Source: an uncultured Sutterella sp.
GTDB taxonomy: Bacteria; Pseudomonadota; Gammaproteobacteria; Burkholderiales; Burkholderiaceae_F
Reading direction: 5' to 3'
Length of the DNA: 5,102 bases
Assembly (NCBI GenBank): GCA_900552195.1
Contig: URYO01000101.1
Location: 1-5,102, forward strand
The stretch's first letter is position 1; each line of letters begins with the position of its first letter. Position numbers and translations under genes: made by a program. A model generated the notes under the pieces. That model did not search any database. It worked only from the letters and a program-made list of their open reading frames with translations, and was not told where the DNA came from. Positions 1-5,102 of this stretch are shown here, one piece after another.

Positions 1-56
1 AGCACCGGCACAATCACGTATGTTTGGTTTCCAATTGCCCGAAGCACCCGTGCCAT
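1..56 (-). CDS. Possible 5' end of an unidentified gene (partial, runs off left edge)
   Basis: An ATG at 54-56 (minus) opens a frame with no stop to the window edge, reading MARVLRAIGNQTYVIVPV. The end of this peptide is hydrophobic and could be the start of a membrane segment, but 18 codons are too few to name a family. No convincing Shine-Dalgarno sequence precedes it; the nearest purine stretch is GGAAA, about 10 bases upstream. It would lie downstream of the 47-aa membrane protein gene, with 102 bases between them. An open frame this short can occur by chance, so the call is tentative. Confidence 0.3.
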   Translation of the reverse strand, partial: MARVLRAIGNQTYVIVPV

Positions 57-158
57 TAGGAAAAGTTTCCGAAAGTTTCTAAACGTAACTAATTGTAGAT
101 TCAGAATCCCTAAAGAGAGAAGTCCCGAACCAAATCAAGCAAGATATTTTTGTATTAA
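57..158. other. Intergenic stretch with a possible -10 box and short palindromes
   Basis: This region lies between the 47-aa gene and the possible partial gene at the left edge. On the minus strand it holds TACAAT (92-97), which differs from the -10 consensus at one position, but no recognisable -35 box at 16-18 bases. Two abutting palindromic units, GGAAA-AG-TTTCC (59-70) and GAAA-G-TTTC (71-79), carry AAAGTTTC twice at a 10-base pitch. They could be an operator for the left-edge gene or may be chance. No terminator with a T tract follows the 47-aa gene here. Confidence 0.25.
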
Positions 159-302
159 TCAGTTTTCTATCGTGGGATTGGGCGCCGGCACGTCGTCTCC
201 GTCTTCCCATGCAAAAGGCAGGATCGCCATAAATGCAAAGAAGATGAGGGCGACTGCGACAACCAGCCACTTCCACAATTTCTTTTTCTCTTTTTGTTCC
301 AT
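159..302 (-). CDS. Small single-pass membrane protein, 47 aa, function unknown
   Basis: The frame runs from ATG at 300-302 to TGA at 159-161. It encodes a very basic N-terminus (MEQKEKKKLWKW), a hydrophobic helix at about residues 13-31 (LVVAVALIFFAFMAILPFA) and an acidic, proline-containing tail starting WEDGDD and ending PTIEN. The Lys-rich start followed by one helix and an acidic end predicts an inner-membrane protein with its N-terminus in the cytoplasm and a short tail outside. An uncleaved signal anchor is more likely than a secreted protein, since no clear cleavage site is seen. The upstream ribosome binding site is weak (GGGA, 7 bases before ATG). The gene has a terminator upstream of it (383-408), so it probably has its own promoter in 303-382. 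I do not recognise a family. The compositional layering argues for a real gene rather than chance. Confidence 0.7.
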   Translation of the reverse strand: MEQKEKKKLWKWLVVAVALIFFAFMAILPFAWEDGDDVPAPNPTIEN

Positions 303-308
303 TGATTT

Positions 309-330
309 CCCAAAAGTAATACTTTGTGGG
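309..330 (-). repeat. Inverted repeat just upstream of the 47-aa gene
   Basis: On the plus strand CCCAAAAG (309-316) faces CTTTGTGGG (322-330) across a five-base loop. They pair over 8 bp with one bulged base. In the minus-strand transcript the 3' arm contains the GGG that is the only Shine-Dalgarno-like element before the ATG at 302. The hairpin could therefore mask the ribosome binding site, or the DNA could be a protein site. There is no T tract, so it is not a terminator. Confidence 0.35.
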
Positions 331-382
331 TATTTTCGCCTGATAAAAGCTGATTTTTAACTTCTCTGCCTAAAAAGGCCAT

Positions 383-408
383 AAAAAACTCCGGACGATG
401 CCGGAGTC
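383..408 (-). terminator. Intrinsic terminator of the DUF1801/H1-tail gene
   Basis: In the minus-strand transcript ACTCCGG and CCGGAGT form a 7-bp GC-rich stem around the loop CATCGT, followed directly by a run of five to six T. It begins about 20 bases after the stop codon of the gene at 429-1277, as expected for a Rho-independent terminator. Confidence 0.88.
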
Positions 409-428
409 TCATTTGTATTTCAGAGCGG

Positions 429-1277
429 TTAGGCTTCTGCTTTTTCAGTTGTTTTTTTAGCGGCGGTCTTTCTTGCCGAGGCCTTCTTCACTGCGGTTTT
501 CTTTGCGGCAGCTGCTTTTTTAGGTGCAGCGGCTTTTTTAGACTCGTCGCCTGCGGAAGCCGGTTCCTCTTTTGCCGAAGACTTCTTAGTCGTTGTTTTC
601 TTGGCAGCGGTCGCTTTCTTCGGTGCGGCGGAATCGTCCTTGGCTGCTTTGGCGCGAGTGCGTTTGACAGGTTTTTCTTCTGTTGCAGCTTTTTTGACTC
701 TCGGTCTGCTGCTGGCCGTCATTGCCGGATCCTTGAAAGTAGGTGCACGAAGGATTTCGACGGGTTCTTTCGGTTCTTCGGGGACAGCTTCAACCACAGT
801 TTCTTCCGTGACTTCCTCTTTCATCGGAATGCGCACGACAGGAGGAGGTGCCTTGGCATCTTCTTCGTTGATTTTCCAGAGAACTAAGAGTTCTTTCTGG
901 GTTGGAGCTTTTCCGGTTTTGAGTCTTTCTCTTCTTGCTGCAACAGAGTCTCTGACGATTTTCTCAAGACTGTCCAACGGAATGCGATTAAGATCGATGA
1001 ACTCAATGGCGCTTCTATCCTCAAGGACACCGGTGAGAAGAGACTTATAGTTTTCGAGAACGGACGGTTCGGCGATGAACAGAATCATTCTCTTTTCGGT
1101 GGATTCAAGAGCAAAGAGCGGCCCCTGGAGTTCATAGAAAGCCAAACCGTAACGCATGCTCTCTCTGACGCCACGCGCAGAGCGACGAATCATGCTGCAA
1201 ACGCGGGCCATAGCGACACGTCTATCCGCCGGCAAATCTCTAAGATAGCCTCCTACGGTAGTTGCGGTAGGACTCAT
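429..1277 (-). CDS. DUF1801 domain protein with histone H1-like Lys/Ala-rich C-terminal tail, 282 aa
   Basis: Residues about 7-115 match the DUF1801 (YdhG-type) fold family, with the typical T-x-x-x-YL-x-x-LP start, an I-R-R helix, the E-S-M-R-Y-G motif (residues 39-44) and a K-x-x-x-x-LF strand. A linker at about 140-185 is rich in Pro and Glu. The tail (189-282, 94 residues) has 25 Lys and 27 Ala in PKKA, AAKK and VKKA units, like bacterial histone H1-like proteins (Hc1, BpH1, the AlgP tail). Such tails bind DNA or RNA through charge; what the DUF1801 part does is not known. I infer a nucleoid-associated or nucleic-acid-binding role. The start is the ATG at 1275-1277 because GGAGGA lies 6 bases upstream; an open TTG at 1326-1328 lacks a ribosome site and lies upstream of the -10 box. 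It appears to be a single-gene unit with its own promoter and terminator. Confidence 0.9.
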   Translation of the reverse strand: MSPTATTVGGYLRDLPADRRVAMARVCSMIRRSARGVRESMRYGLAFYELQGPLFALESTEKRMILFIAEPSVLENYKSLLTGVLEDRSAIEFIDLNRIPLDSLEKIVRDSVAARRERLKTGKAPTQKELLVLWKINEEDAKAPPPVVRIPMKEEVTEETVVEAVPEEPKEPVEILRAPTFKDPAMTASSRPRVKKAATEEKPVKRTRAKAAKDDSAAPKKATAAKKTTTKKSSAKEEPASAGDESKKAAAPKKAAAAKKTAVKKASARKTAAKKTTEKAEA

Positions 1278-1283
1278 TAAATT

Positions 1284-1289
1284 TCCTCC
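1284..1289 (-). promoter_or_regulatory. Strong Shine-Dalgarno site fixing the start of the DUF1801 gene
   Basis: On the minus strand GGAGGA stands 6 bases before the ATG at 1275-1277. This near-perfect anti-16S match selects this start over the upstream in-frame TTG and suggests high expression. Confidence 0.88.
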
Positions 1290-1316
1290 AAAAACCAAAA
1301 GCTTAGGCAAACTATC

Positions 1317-1322
1317 ATTATA
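1317..1322 (-). promoter_or_regulatory. Probable -10 box (TATAAT) of the DUF1801 gene
   Basis: A perfect TATAAT on the minus strand would place transcription start near 1310 and give a leader of about 33 bases. At 16-18 bases upstream there is no TTGACA-like box (AGGAAT at 17), so the promoter may need an activator, or its -35 contact may be replaced by a factor at the overlapping inverted repeat (1324-1354). Confidence 0.55.
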
Positions 1323-1323
1323 T

Positions 1324-1354
1324 CCCAAAACAGGCTTTTATTCCTGCTTTTGGG
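1324..1354. repeat. Inverted repeat abutting the -10 box; candidate operator
   Basis: CCCAAAACAGG (1324-1334) and CCTGCTTTTGGG (1343-1354) are inverted copies with one extra base in the right arm and an 8-base spacer. The repeat covers the spacer and the -35 zone of the TATAAT promoter at 1317-1322. Neither strand has a T tract after it, so it does not look like an intrinsic terminator for the lipoprotein gene. It could be a protein-binding site or an RNA hairpin at the end of the upstream transcript. Confidence 0.45.
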
Positions 1355-1403
1355 GGTTAAATATACTGAAGTTTATTAAGTTTTCAATCTTAGGAGGACT
1401 TTT

Positions 1404-1943
1404 TCATTTCCAGAAAACGTATTCTGCAGAGAAAGGAACTTTCAGCAGCTTGCCCGCCTCAGACGGGGTGCATCCGCTGCTGTTGGGCATACCGCCTTCC
1501 GGTTTCAGGCGCTGAATGTATTTGACGCCGTTAAAAACTCCGGTGCCGGGGTCGGAGACGGCTTTCATCAGTGCGTACTTGTTGTCTTTTTGAGGATTCG
1601 CAGGGTCGGCCCAAGCGATGATGTGGGAGGAAATGATTCGCGAGCCGTCTTTGTACTCGAAAGCGCTCATCGGGCCGGAAAGTTCGGCAACGGCTTCACC
1701 GCTCTTGTCCTTAAGCTTGGCCTGAGGCTGTTCGAAGCGCCAGTAGGTGCCTTTAGCATCGGCGGCGCAGCGGAAAATCTGGATGCCGCTTCCTTCCAGT
1801 GTGAGGAAAGCCTGTCCGGACGGAGGCGTCAGCTTTTCCATAGAAGGCTGTTTGCTTGTGTTCAGCGCCGTGTTAATCGAACTGCAGCCGGCAAGCGCCA
1901 GTGCAGAGGCGGCCAAGAGAGCGAAGGATAATCTGTTTTTCAC
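1404..1943 (-). CDS. DUF3455 family lipoprotein, 179 aa
   Basis: The N-terminus (MKNRLSFALLAASALALAGC) is a classic lipoprotein signal with the lipobox L-A-G-C, so Cys20 should be lipidated and the protein held in the envelope. The mature part matches the DUF3455 family, common in Beta- and other Proteobacteria: PPSGQ at about 40-44, SGIQIFRC ending at Cys59, a GSR-containing strand, GVFNGVKYIQRL near 135-146, GC at 157-158 and the ending YVFWK. Cys59 and Cys158 could form a disulfide. The molecular function of the family is unknown. The GTG at 1941-1943 is chosen as start because AGGAGA lies 5 bases before it; an in-frame GTG at 1970 has no ribosome site and would add nine polar residues to the signal. 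It lies 41 bases after the exporter gene on the same strand with no terminator between, so the two are probably cotranscribed. Confidence 0.87.
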   Translation of the reverse strand: MKNRLSFALLAASALALAGCSSINTALNTSKQPSMEKLTPPSGQAFLTLEGSGIQIFRCAADAKGTYWRFEQPQAKLKDKSGEAVAELSGPMSAFEYKDGSRIISSHIIAWADPANPQKDNKYALMKAVSDPGTGVFNGVKYIQRLKPEGGMPNSSGCTPSEAGKLLKVPFSAEYVFWK

Positions 1944-1948
1944 GATCT

Positions 1949-1954
1949 TCTCCT
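1949..1954 (-). promoter_or_regulatory. Shine-Dalgarno site selecting the GTG start of the lipoprotein gene
   Basis: AGGAGA on the minus strand stands 5 bases before the GTG at 1941-1943. It lies inside the frame that would be read from the upstream GTG at 1970 and so argues for the shorter protein. Confidence 0.8.
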
Positions 1955-1984
1955 GTAAAGAGAGTTTCACTGTAATGCAATCGA

Positions 1985-3229
1985 CTAGGGCTCTTTGTCG
2001 CCGTTACCCTTATTAGGATCCGCAGTTGTAACAGAAGTGAAATGGCGGGAAGCGATAAAGGCGGCTAAGGCGAGGACTAAAGCGCAGATAAAGTAAGGCA
2101 GGCCGCCGAGCATTGATCCCGGGCTCTGCGCCGCCGTATGGACTAAAAGAGGCGTCCCGAGCAGAGGCGCGGCGACTCCCATCAAACTGTTTACAGACGA
2201 GATGGTTCCCATGGCCTCCCCCTGTTCGGATGCCGGGACGGAATGAGAGACGATGGAATTCAGCGTCGGCGGAACGGCAATGGACAGGAAATTGCAAAGC
2301 ATCACCAAGTAAGTCAGGGGGCCGTAAGTGACCAGTCCGAAGCAGAGGTAGGCTAGAGCCCCGGAGCCGAGTCCGTAGAGGATCAGTTTTTGTTCGCCGA
2401 ATAATTTTAAAAGCTTTTTGAGCAGGAAGCCCTGGACGACTGCGGTAACGAGACCCATGACGACCAAAGAAAGTCCGATGTTAAACGGCGTCCAATGGAA
2501 GCGGAAATTTGTAAAAAGCGTCCAGGTCGAATGCAGCATCGACTGAGCGAACCCGCTAAGAGCAATGACTGCGATCAGGGCGCCGATGTATTTGAACTTT
2601 GTCAAACGGGCAAGTGAGGAAAGCGGGTTGAGGGTTTTGAAATTGATTGCCCGATGCTCTCTTGTTTTTAAAGATTCAGGAAGGACAAAAATCCCGTAGA
2701 GAAAATTGAGCAGAGAGAGACAACCTGCGATAAAGAACGGCAGACGAACGTCGTTTTCGCCGAGTATTCCGCCGAGGGCAGGACCGAGAATGAAACCGAT
2801 GCCGAAGCAGGCCCCGAGTTTGCCGAAGGCGGCAGCGCGGTGCGCCTTATCAGTCACGTCGGAAATGTAGGCTTGAGCAACGGCGATGTTTCCGGCGAAC
2901 ATGCCGCCCAAGATTCTTGAAAATAAAATGACGGGCAGCGACTGTGAAAGCGCCGGCACGAGGAACATAATTCCCAAACCGAAAATTCCGAGCAGCAAAA
3001 CGGGTCTGCGTCCGTAACGATCGGAAAGGGCTCCCAAAGTAGGAGCAAAGCAAAACTGCATCAGTCCATAGGCGACCAGCATTGCACCCAGCCACCATGC
3101 CTGCGCAGACTGTGATCCTGCCAAATCGCCGACTAATTGCGGCAGAACCGGGATGATCAAGCCAATGCCGAGGATGTCCAAAAGGACGCAAATCAGGATA
3201 AACGGCACTCCTGCCGCAGTGTTTTTCAT
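1985..3229 (-). CDS. TetA-like MFS efflux transporter (TCR/Tet family, DHA1), 414 aa
   Basis: This is a twelve-helix major facilitator of the proton-driven drug antiporter type, in the inner membrane. Helix 1 carries D18-x-x-G-I-G-L-I-x-P-V-L-P (18-30), typical of TetA. Motif A is GALSDRYGRRPVLL (66-79) with Asp70 and Arg71/74/75. The helix 4 arginine is Arg105, followed by AQAYISDVTD. Antiporter motif C is GFILGPALGG (145-154). A long loop near 186-212 divides the two halves. Length and the distance from start to Asp18 fit TetA proteins, supporting the ATG at 3227-3229 although no clear Shine-Dalgarno sequence precedes it. The AGNIAVAQAY stretch differs from the GATGAVAGAY of true tetracycline pumps, so the substrate cannot be assigned and resistance should not be assumed. 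It lies head of a likely two-gene unit with the DUF3455 lipoprotein and is divergent from sstT. Confidence 0.9.
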   Translation of the reverse strand: MKNTAAGVPFILICVLLDILGIGLIIPVLPQLVGDLAGSQSAQAWWLGAMLVAYGLMQFCFAPTLGALSDRYGRRPVLLLGIFGLGIMFLVPALSQSLPVILFSRILGGMFAGNIAVAQAYISDVTDKAHRAAAFGKLGACFGIGFILGPALGGILGENDVRLPFFIAGCLSLLNFLYGIFVLPESLKTREHRAINFKTLNPLSSLARLTKFKYIGALIAVIALSGFAQSMLHSTWTLFTNFRFHWTPFNIGLSLVVMGLVTAVVQGFLLKKLLKLFGEQKLILYGLGSGALAYLCFGLVTYGPLTYLVMLCNFLSIAVPPTLNSIVSHSVPASEQGEAMGTISSVNSLMGVAAPLLGTPLLVHTAAQSPGSMLGGLPYFICALVLALAAFIASRHFTSVTTADPNKGNGDKEP

Positions 3230-3346
3230 GTGGAAGTAAGGTGTTTGATCGTTTCGTTACAGGTGGAAAAAATTACCACGTTTTCAAGATAGCTGAAAAA
3301 AATCGGTAAACTGAGGCCGTATTGGAAATTACTTCTTACAAATCTC
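3230..3346. promoter_or_regulatory. Divergent intergenic region between the MFS exporter and sstT
   Basis: These 117 AT-rich bases must hold the promoters of both genes. The clearest structure is the inverted repeat TTTTCA-N7-TGAAAA (3281-3299), a possible operator. A weak plus-strand -10 candidate, TAAACT (3307-3312), matches four of six consensus bases with a poor -35 (TTCAAG at 18 bases). On the minus strand I see no convincing promoter. Neither gene has a good Shine-Dalgarno sequence next to its start. Confidence 0.4.
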
Positions 3347-4579
3347 ATGAAAAGAACTATCCCTTTTTTAATCACGCTTATTAAACAAGGATCATTGGTC
3401 AAGCAGATCATTGCCGGTTTGGTTTTGGGCATATTGGTCGCCCTGGCTTTCCCGGGATTTGCACAGGGCTGCGGAGTACTTGGCTCCTTTTTCGTCAGCG
3501 CCTTGAAAGCCGTGGCTCCGGTCTTGGTTTTTGTTTTGGTCGCCGCCTCCATTGCGAATCAGGAGAGCACCACGAATACGGCCATGAAAGACGTTATCGT
3601 TCTTTATTTGGTCGGTACATTCCTGGCAGCCTTAGTGGCTGTATTTGCAAGTTTCCTGTTCCCGACGCAGATCGCACTCATTGATACGAAGGATGCATTA
3701 TCAGCGCCCGGCGGCATCGGCGAAGTTGTGAAGAATCTGATCTTCAACATCGTTGATAATCCGGTCAAAGCAATTGCCAACGCGAACTACATCGGTATTT
3801 TGGCTTGGTCTATCAGCTTGGGCGTTGCTCTTCGCTATGCTTCCGACGAGACTAAACGCATTGTGACGGATCTTACTGCTAGCGTTGAATACGTCGTTCG
3901 CTTCGTCATTCGCCTTGCACCTATCGGTGTTTTCGGGTTGGTTGCCGAAGTCGTAGCTACCACCGGTTTGGCCGGCATGATGAGTTATGTCCGCCTTCTG
4001 GCCGTGCTGATCGGCTGCATGATTTTCATTGCTTTGATCGTCAATCCGCTTTTGGTCTTCCTCTACACCCACAAGAATCCCTATCCTTTGGTTTGGGCTT
4101 GCCTGAGAGAAAGCGGTGTGACAGCCTTCTTCACACGTTCTTCTGCTGCGAACATTCCTGTGAACATGAACCTCTGCCGTAAGCTCGGTTTAGACGAAAA
4201 ACTCTATTCGCTGTCTATTCCTATCGGCGCCACCATCAACATGGGCGGAGCCGCAGTGACGATTACCGTTCTGACGCTGTCTGCTGCTTACACGTTAGGT
4301 GTTCAGGTCGATGTTTTGACGGCACTGCTTCTTTCCGTTGTTGCAGCGGTTTGCGCTTGCGGTGCTTCCGGCGTTCCCGGCGGCTCGCTCCTGCTGATTC
4401 CGCTCGCCTGCGGACTGTTCGGTATTGACCAGAACGTCGCTATGCAGGTGGTGGCTGTCGGTTTTGTGATCGGTGTACTGCAGGATTCTGCCGAGACCGC
4501 ATTGAACTCTTCGACGGACGTTGTCTTTACGGCCGCTGCTTTCGAGCATCATCGCCGCAAATCACAGAGCCACGTCTAA
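3347..4579 (+). CDS. sstT: Serine/threonine:Na+ symporter SstT, 410 aa
   Basis: It takes up L-serine and L-threonine with sodium across the inner membrane and belongs to the dicarboxylate/amino acid:cation symporter (DAACS/GltPh fold) family. Sequence and length agree with E. coli SstT (414 aa) over the whole protein: GSLVKQI and GLVLGIL near the N-terminus (15-30), GALK-like [10 protein letters not shown] (51-60), NYIGILAW (147-154), [22 protein letters not shown] (253-274, the HP1 serine-rich hairpin), [11 protein letters not shown] (291-301), [17 protein letters not shown] (336-352, HP2) and [17 protein letters not shown] (376-392), where Asp380, Asn387 and Asp391 fall in the substrate and sodium site. 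The start ATG fits the family length but lacks a strong ribosome binding site. It is transcribed alone, divergent from the exporter, and ends at a strong terminator 20 bases downstream. Confidence 0.96.
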   Translation: MKRTIPFLITLIKQGSLVKQIIAGLVLGILVALAFPGFAQGCGVLGSFFVSALKAVAPVLVFVLVAASIANQESTTNTAMKDVIVLYLVGTFLAALVAVFASFLFPTQIALIDTKDALSAPGGIGEVVKNLIFNIVDNPVKAIANANYIGILAWSISLGVALRYASDETKRIVTDLTASVEYVVRFVIRLAPIGVFGLVAEVVATTGLAGMMSYVRLLAVLIGCMIFIALIVNPLLVFLYTHKNPYPLVWACLRESGVTAFFTRSSAANIPVNMNLCRKLGLDEKLYSLSIPIGATINMGGAAVTITVLTLSAAYTLGVQVDVLTALLLSVVAAVCACGASGVPGGSLLLIPLACGLFGIDQNVAMQVVAVGFVIGVLQDSAETALNSSTDVVFTAAAFEHHRRKSQSHV

Positions 4580-4599
4580 CGGTCAATTGAACCGCTAAC

Positions 4600-4639
4600 A
4601 AAAAACCTTCCGAGGTGATTTTCCTTCGGAAGGTTTTTT
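4600..4639. terminator. Bidirectional intrinsic terminator between sstT and the narJ-like gene
   Basis: AAAAAACCTTCCGA (4600-4613) and TCGGAAGGTTTTTT (4626-4639) form a 14-bp perfect stem with a 12-base loop. The core is eight GC-rich pairs flanked by six A on one side and six T on the other, so it works on both strands. It lies 20 bases after the sstT stop and 12 bases after the stop of the convergent narJ-like gene. Confidence 0.93.
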
Positions 4640-4651
4640 AATGCCGAAAAT

Positions 4652-5102
4652 TTATGCGGCTACGCGCTTCGATAAGGAAAGGAGCGAGTCTGTTACCGCC
4701 AGCCAAGGACTCGAGACATCAAGCAGTTTACGATCGATTGCGCGGAGCGCCGGTTCCGCCTGTTTAATCCAAGACAGGGCTTCGTTGTAAGACACGGTAG
4801 ACAGGAATTCCAGAATTGCGGGCAGGAAGTGCGGAACGTCTTTTTCGGAAAAGTCTTGTCCGTGCTCGTGGTAGAGATTTTCCAGCAGTTTAAGAGCTTC
4901 TGCCGATTCATGATTTTGCTGCGTCAGATCAAGCGTCTTGTAATCTTCCTCAAAAGAAGCCAGATAGATGTTCTGAAGGGCAGACATCGGAGCTGCCGAC
5001 AAAGCCACGGTGAATGTTTTCAGATTTTCCTTCGTGTGGGGGTCTAAACGACGCGAGTTTTGCAAAATATGATCAATTTTGTTCAGCTCGTTTAATGTCT
5101 GA
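4652..5102 (-). CDS. narJ: NarJ-like nitrate reductase assembly chaperone (partial, 5' end beyond window)
   Basis: The visible 149 residues match the NarJ/TorD-type redox-enzyme maturation chaperones. These all-helical cytoplasmic proteins bind the apo catalytic subunit (NarG) and help insert the molybdenum cofactor. The best match is the hallmark near the C-terminus, DVPHFLPAILEFLS, equivalent to E. coli NarJ ELPDHLPLYLEYLS, preceded by LLENLYHEHGQDFS and followed by EALSWIKQAEPALRAI. Upstream, LQNIYLASFEED resembles the Y-x-x-x-F-D segment. The HVHG-type motif after it is not conserved (LDLTQQNHES here). A TTG at 5063-5065 can open the frame, but codons upstream (QTLNELNKIDHI) also fit the family and stay open to the edge, so the true start lies outside. 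The protein stops soon after the LEFL helices, without the long tail of E. coli NarJ (236 aa), closer to compact forms. It is last in its transcription unit. TorD/DmsD-like specificity is an alternative. Confidence 0.75.
   Translation of the reverse strand, partial: QTLNELNKIDHILQNSRRLDPHTKENLKTFTVALSAAPMSALQNIYLASFEEDYKTLDLTQQNHESAEALKLLENLYHEHGQDFSEKDVPHFLPAILEFLSTVSYNEALSWIKQAEPALRAIDRKLLDVSSPWLAVTDSLLSLSKRVAA

Noticed and set aside
167..412. An 81-codon minus-strand frame and a 62-codon plus-strand frame over the 47-aa gene.
   Set aside because: Both lack ribosome sites and domain-like composition. The 81-codon frame also starts within the terminator; the 47-aa frame has a clear membrane-protein layout.
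601..1050. A 149-codon plus-strand open frame over the DUF1801 gene.
   Set aside because: It is the antisense shadow of the Lys/Ala/Ser-rich gene; its composition mirrors that codon use and it has no family match.
1278..1318. A 13-codon upstream frame (ATG at 1316-1318 minus, MIVCLSFWFLEEI) whose TAA overlaps the DUF1801 start as TAATG, suggesting a leader peptide.
   Set aside because: Its ATG overlaps the TATAAT box, so a transcript from that promoter would not contain it, and it has no ribosome binding site.
1278..1328. TTG start at 1326-1328 giving a 299-aa version of the DUF1801 protein.
   Set aside because: The ATG at 1275-1277 has GGAGGA 6 bases upstream and the DUF1801 match begins right after it; the extra 17 residues span the -10 box.
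1944..1970. GTG at 1968-1970 as the start of the lipoprotein gene.
   Set aside because: It has no Shine-Dalgarno sequence and would put nine extra residues before a normal lipoprotein signal; the ribosome site for the inner GTG lies within this stretch.
1985..3229. Calling the MFS exporter a tetracycline resistance determinant.
   Set aside because: Only general TCR/Tet motifs are present; residues after motif B differ from known Tet pumps and there is no TetR-type repressor next to it.
3263..3279. GTGG-N9-CCAC as an operator in the divergent region.
   Set aside because: Only four paired bases across an AT-rich spacer, which is expected by chance.

Overview
The window looks like an ordinary stretch of bacterial chromosome of moderate GC content. 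The gene families suggest a proteobacterium, most likely a betaproteobacterium of the Burkholderiales, possibly Sutterellaceae. That placement is an inference from a DUF3455 lipoprotein, a histone H1-like Lys/Ala tail, an SstT very close to the E. coli protein and a NarJ-like chaperone. No rRNA, tRNA, insertion sequence, CRISPR array or phage gene was seen.

Layout, left to right. Positions 1-56 may hold the first 18 codons of a minus-strand gene that runs off the left edge (weak call). A 47-codon single-pass membrane protein lies at 159-302 (minus) and is too short for ordinary ORF cut-offs. A minus-strand intrinsic terminator at 383-408 closes the next gene, a 282-aa protein (429-1277, minus) with an N-terminal DUF1801 domain and a long Lys/Ala-rich histone H1-like tail. 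That gene has a perfect TATAAT box and a strong Shine-Dalgarno sequence. Next come a DUF3455 lipoprotein (1404-1943, minus) and, 41 bases upstream of it, a TetA-like (TCR/Tet family) MFS exporter (1985-3229, minus); these two are probably cotranscribed. A 117-base divergent intergenic region separates the exporter from sstT (3347-4579, plus), a Na+/serine-threonine symporter. A strong bidirectional terminator (4600-4639) serves sstT and the convergent gene at 4652-5102 (minus), the 3' part of a NarJ-like nitrate reductase assembly chaperone whose start lies beyond the right edge.

Functionally the window is a mix: amino-acid uptake (SstT), drug or metabolite efflux with an envelope lipoprotein, a putative nucleic-acid-binding protein and anaerobic nitrate respiration. 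I see no defence system and no clearly new multi-gene system. The most unusual items are the DUF1801 plus H1-tail architecture, the unannotated 47-aa membrane protein, and a NarJ-like gene that ends its transcription unit with no narI downstream.
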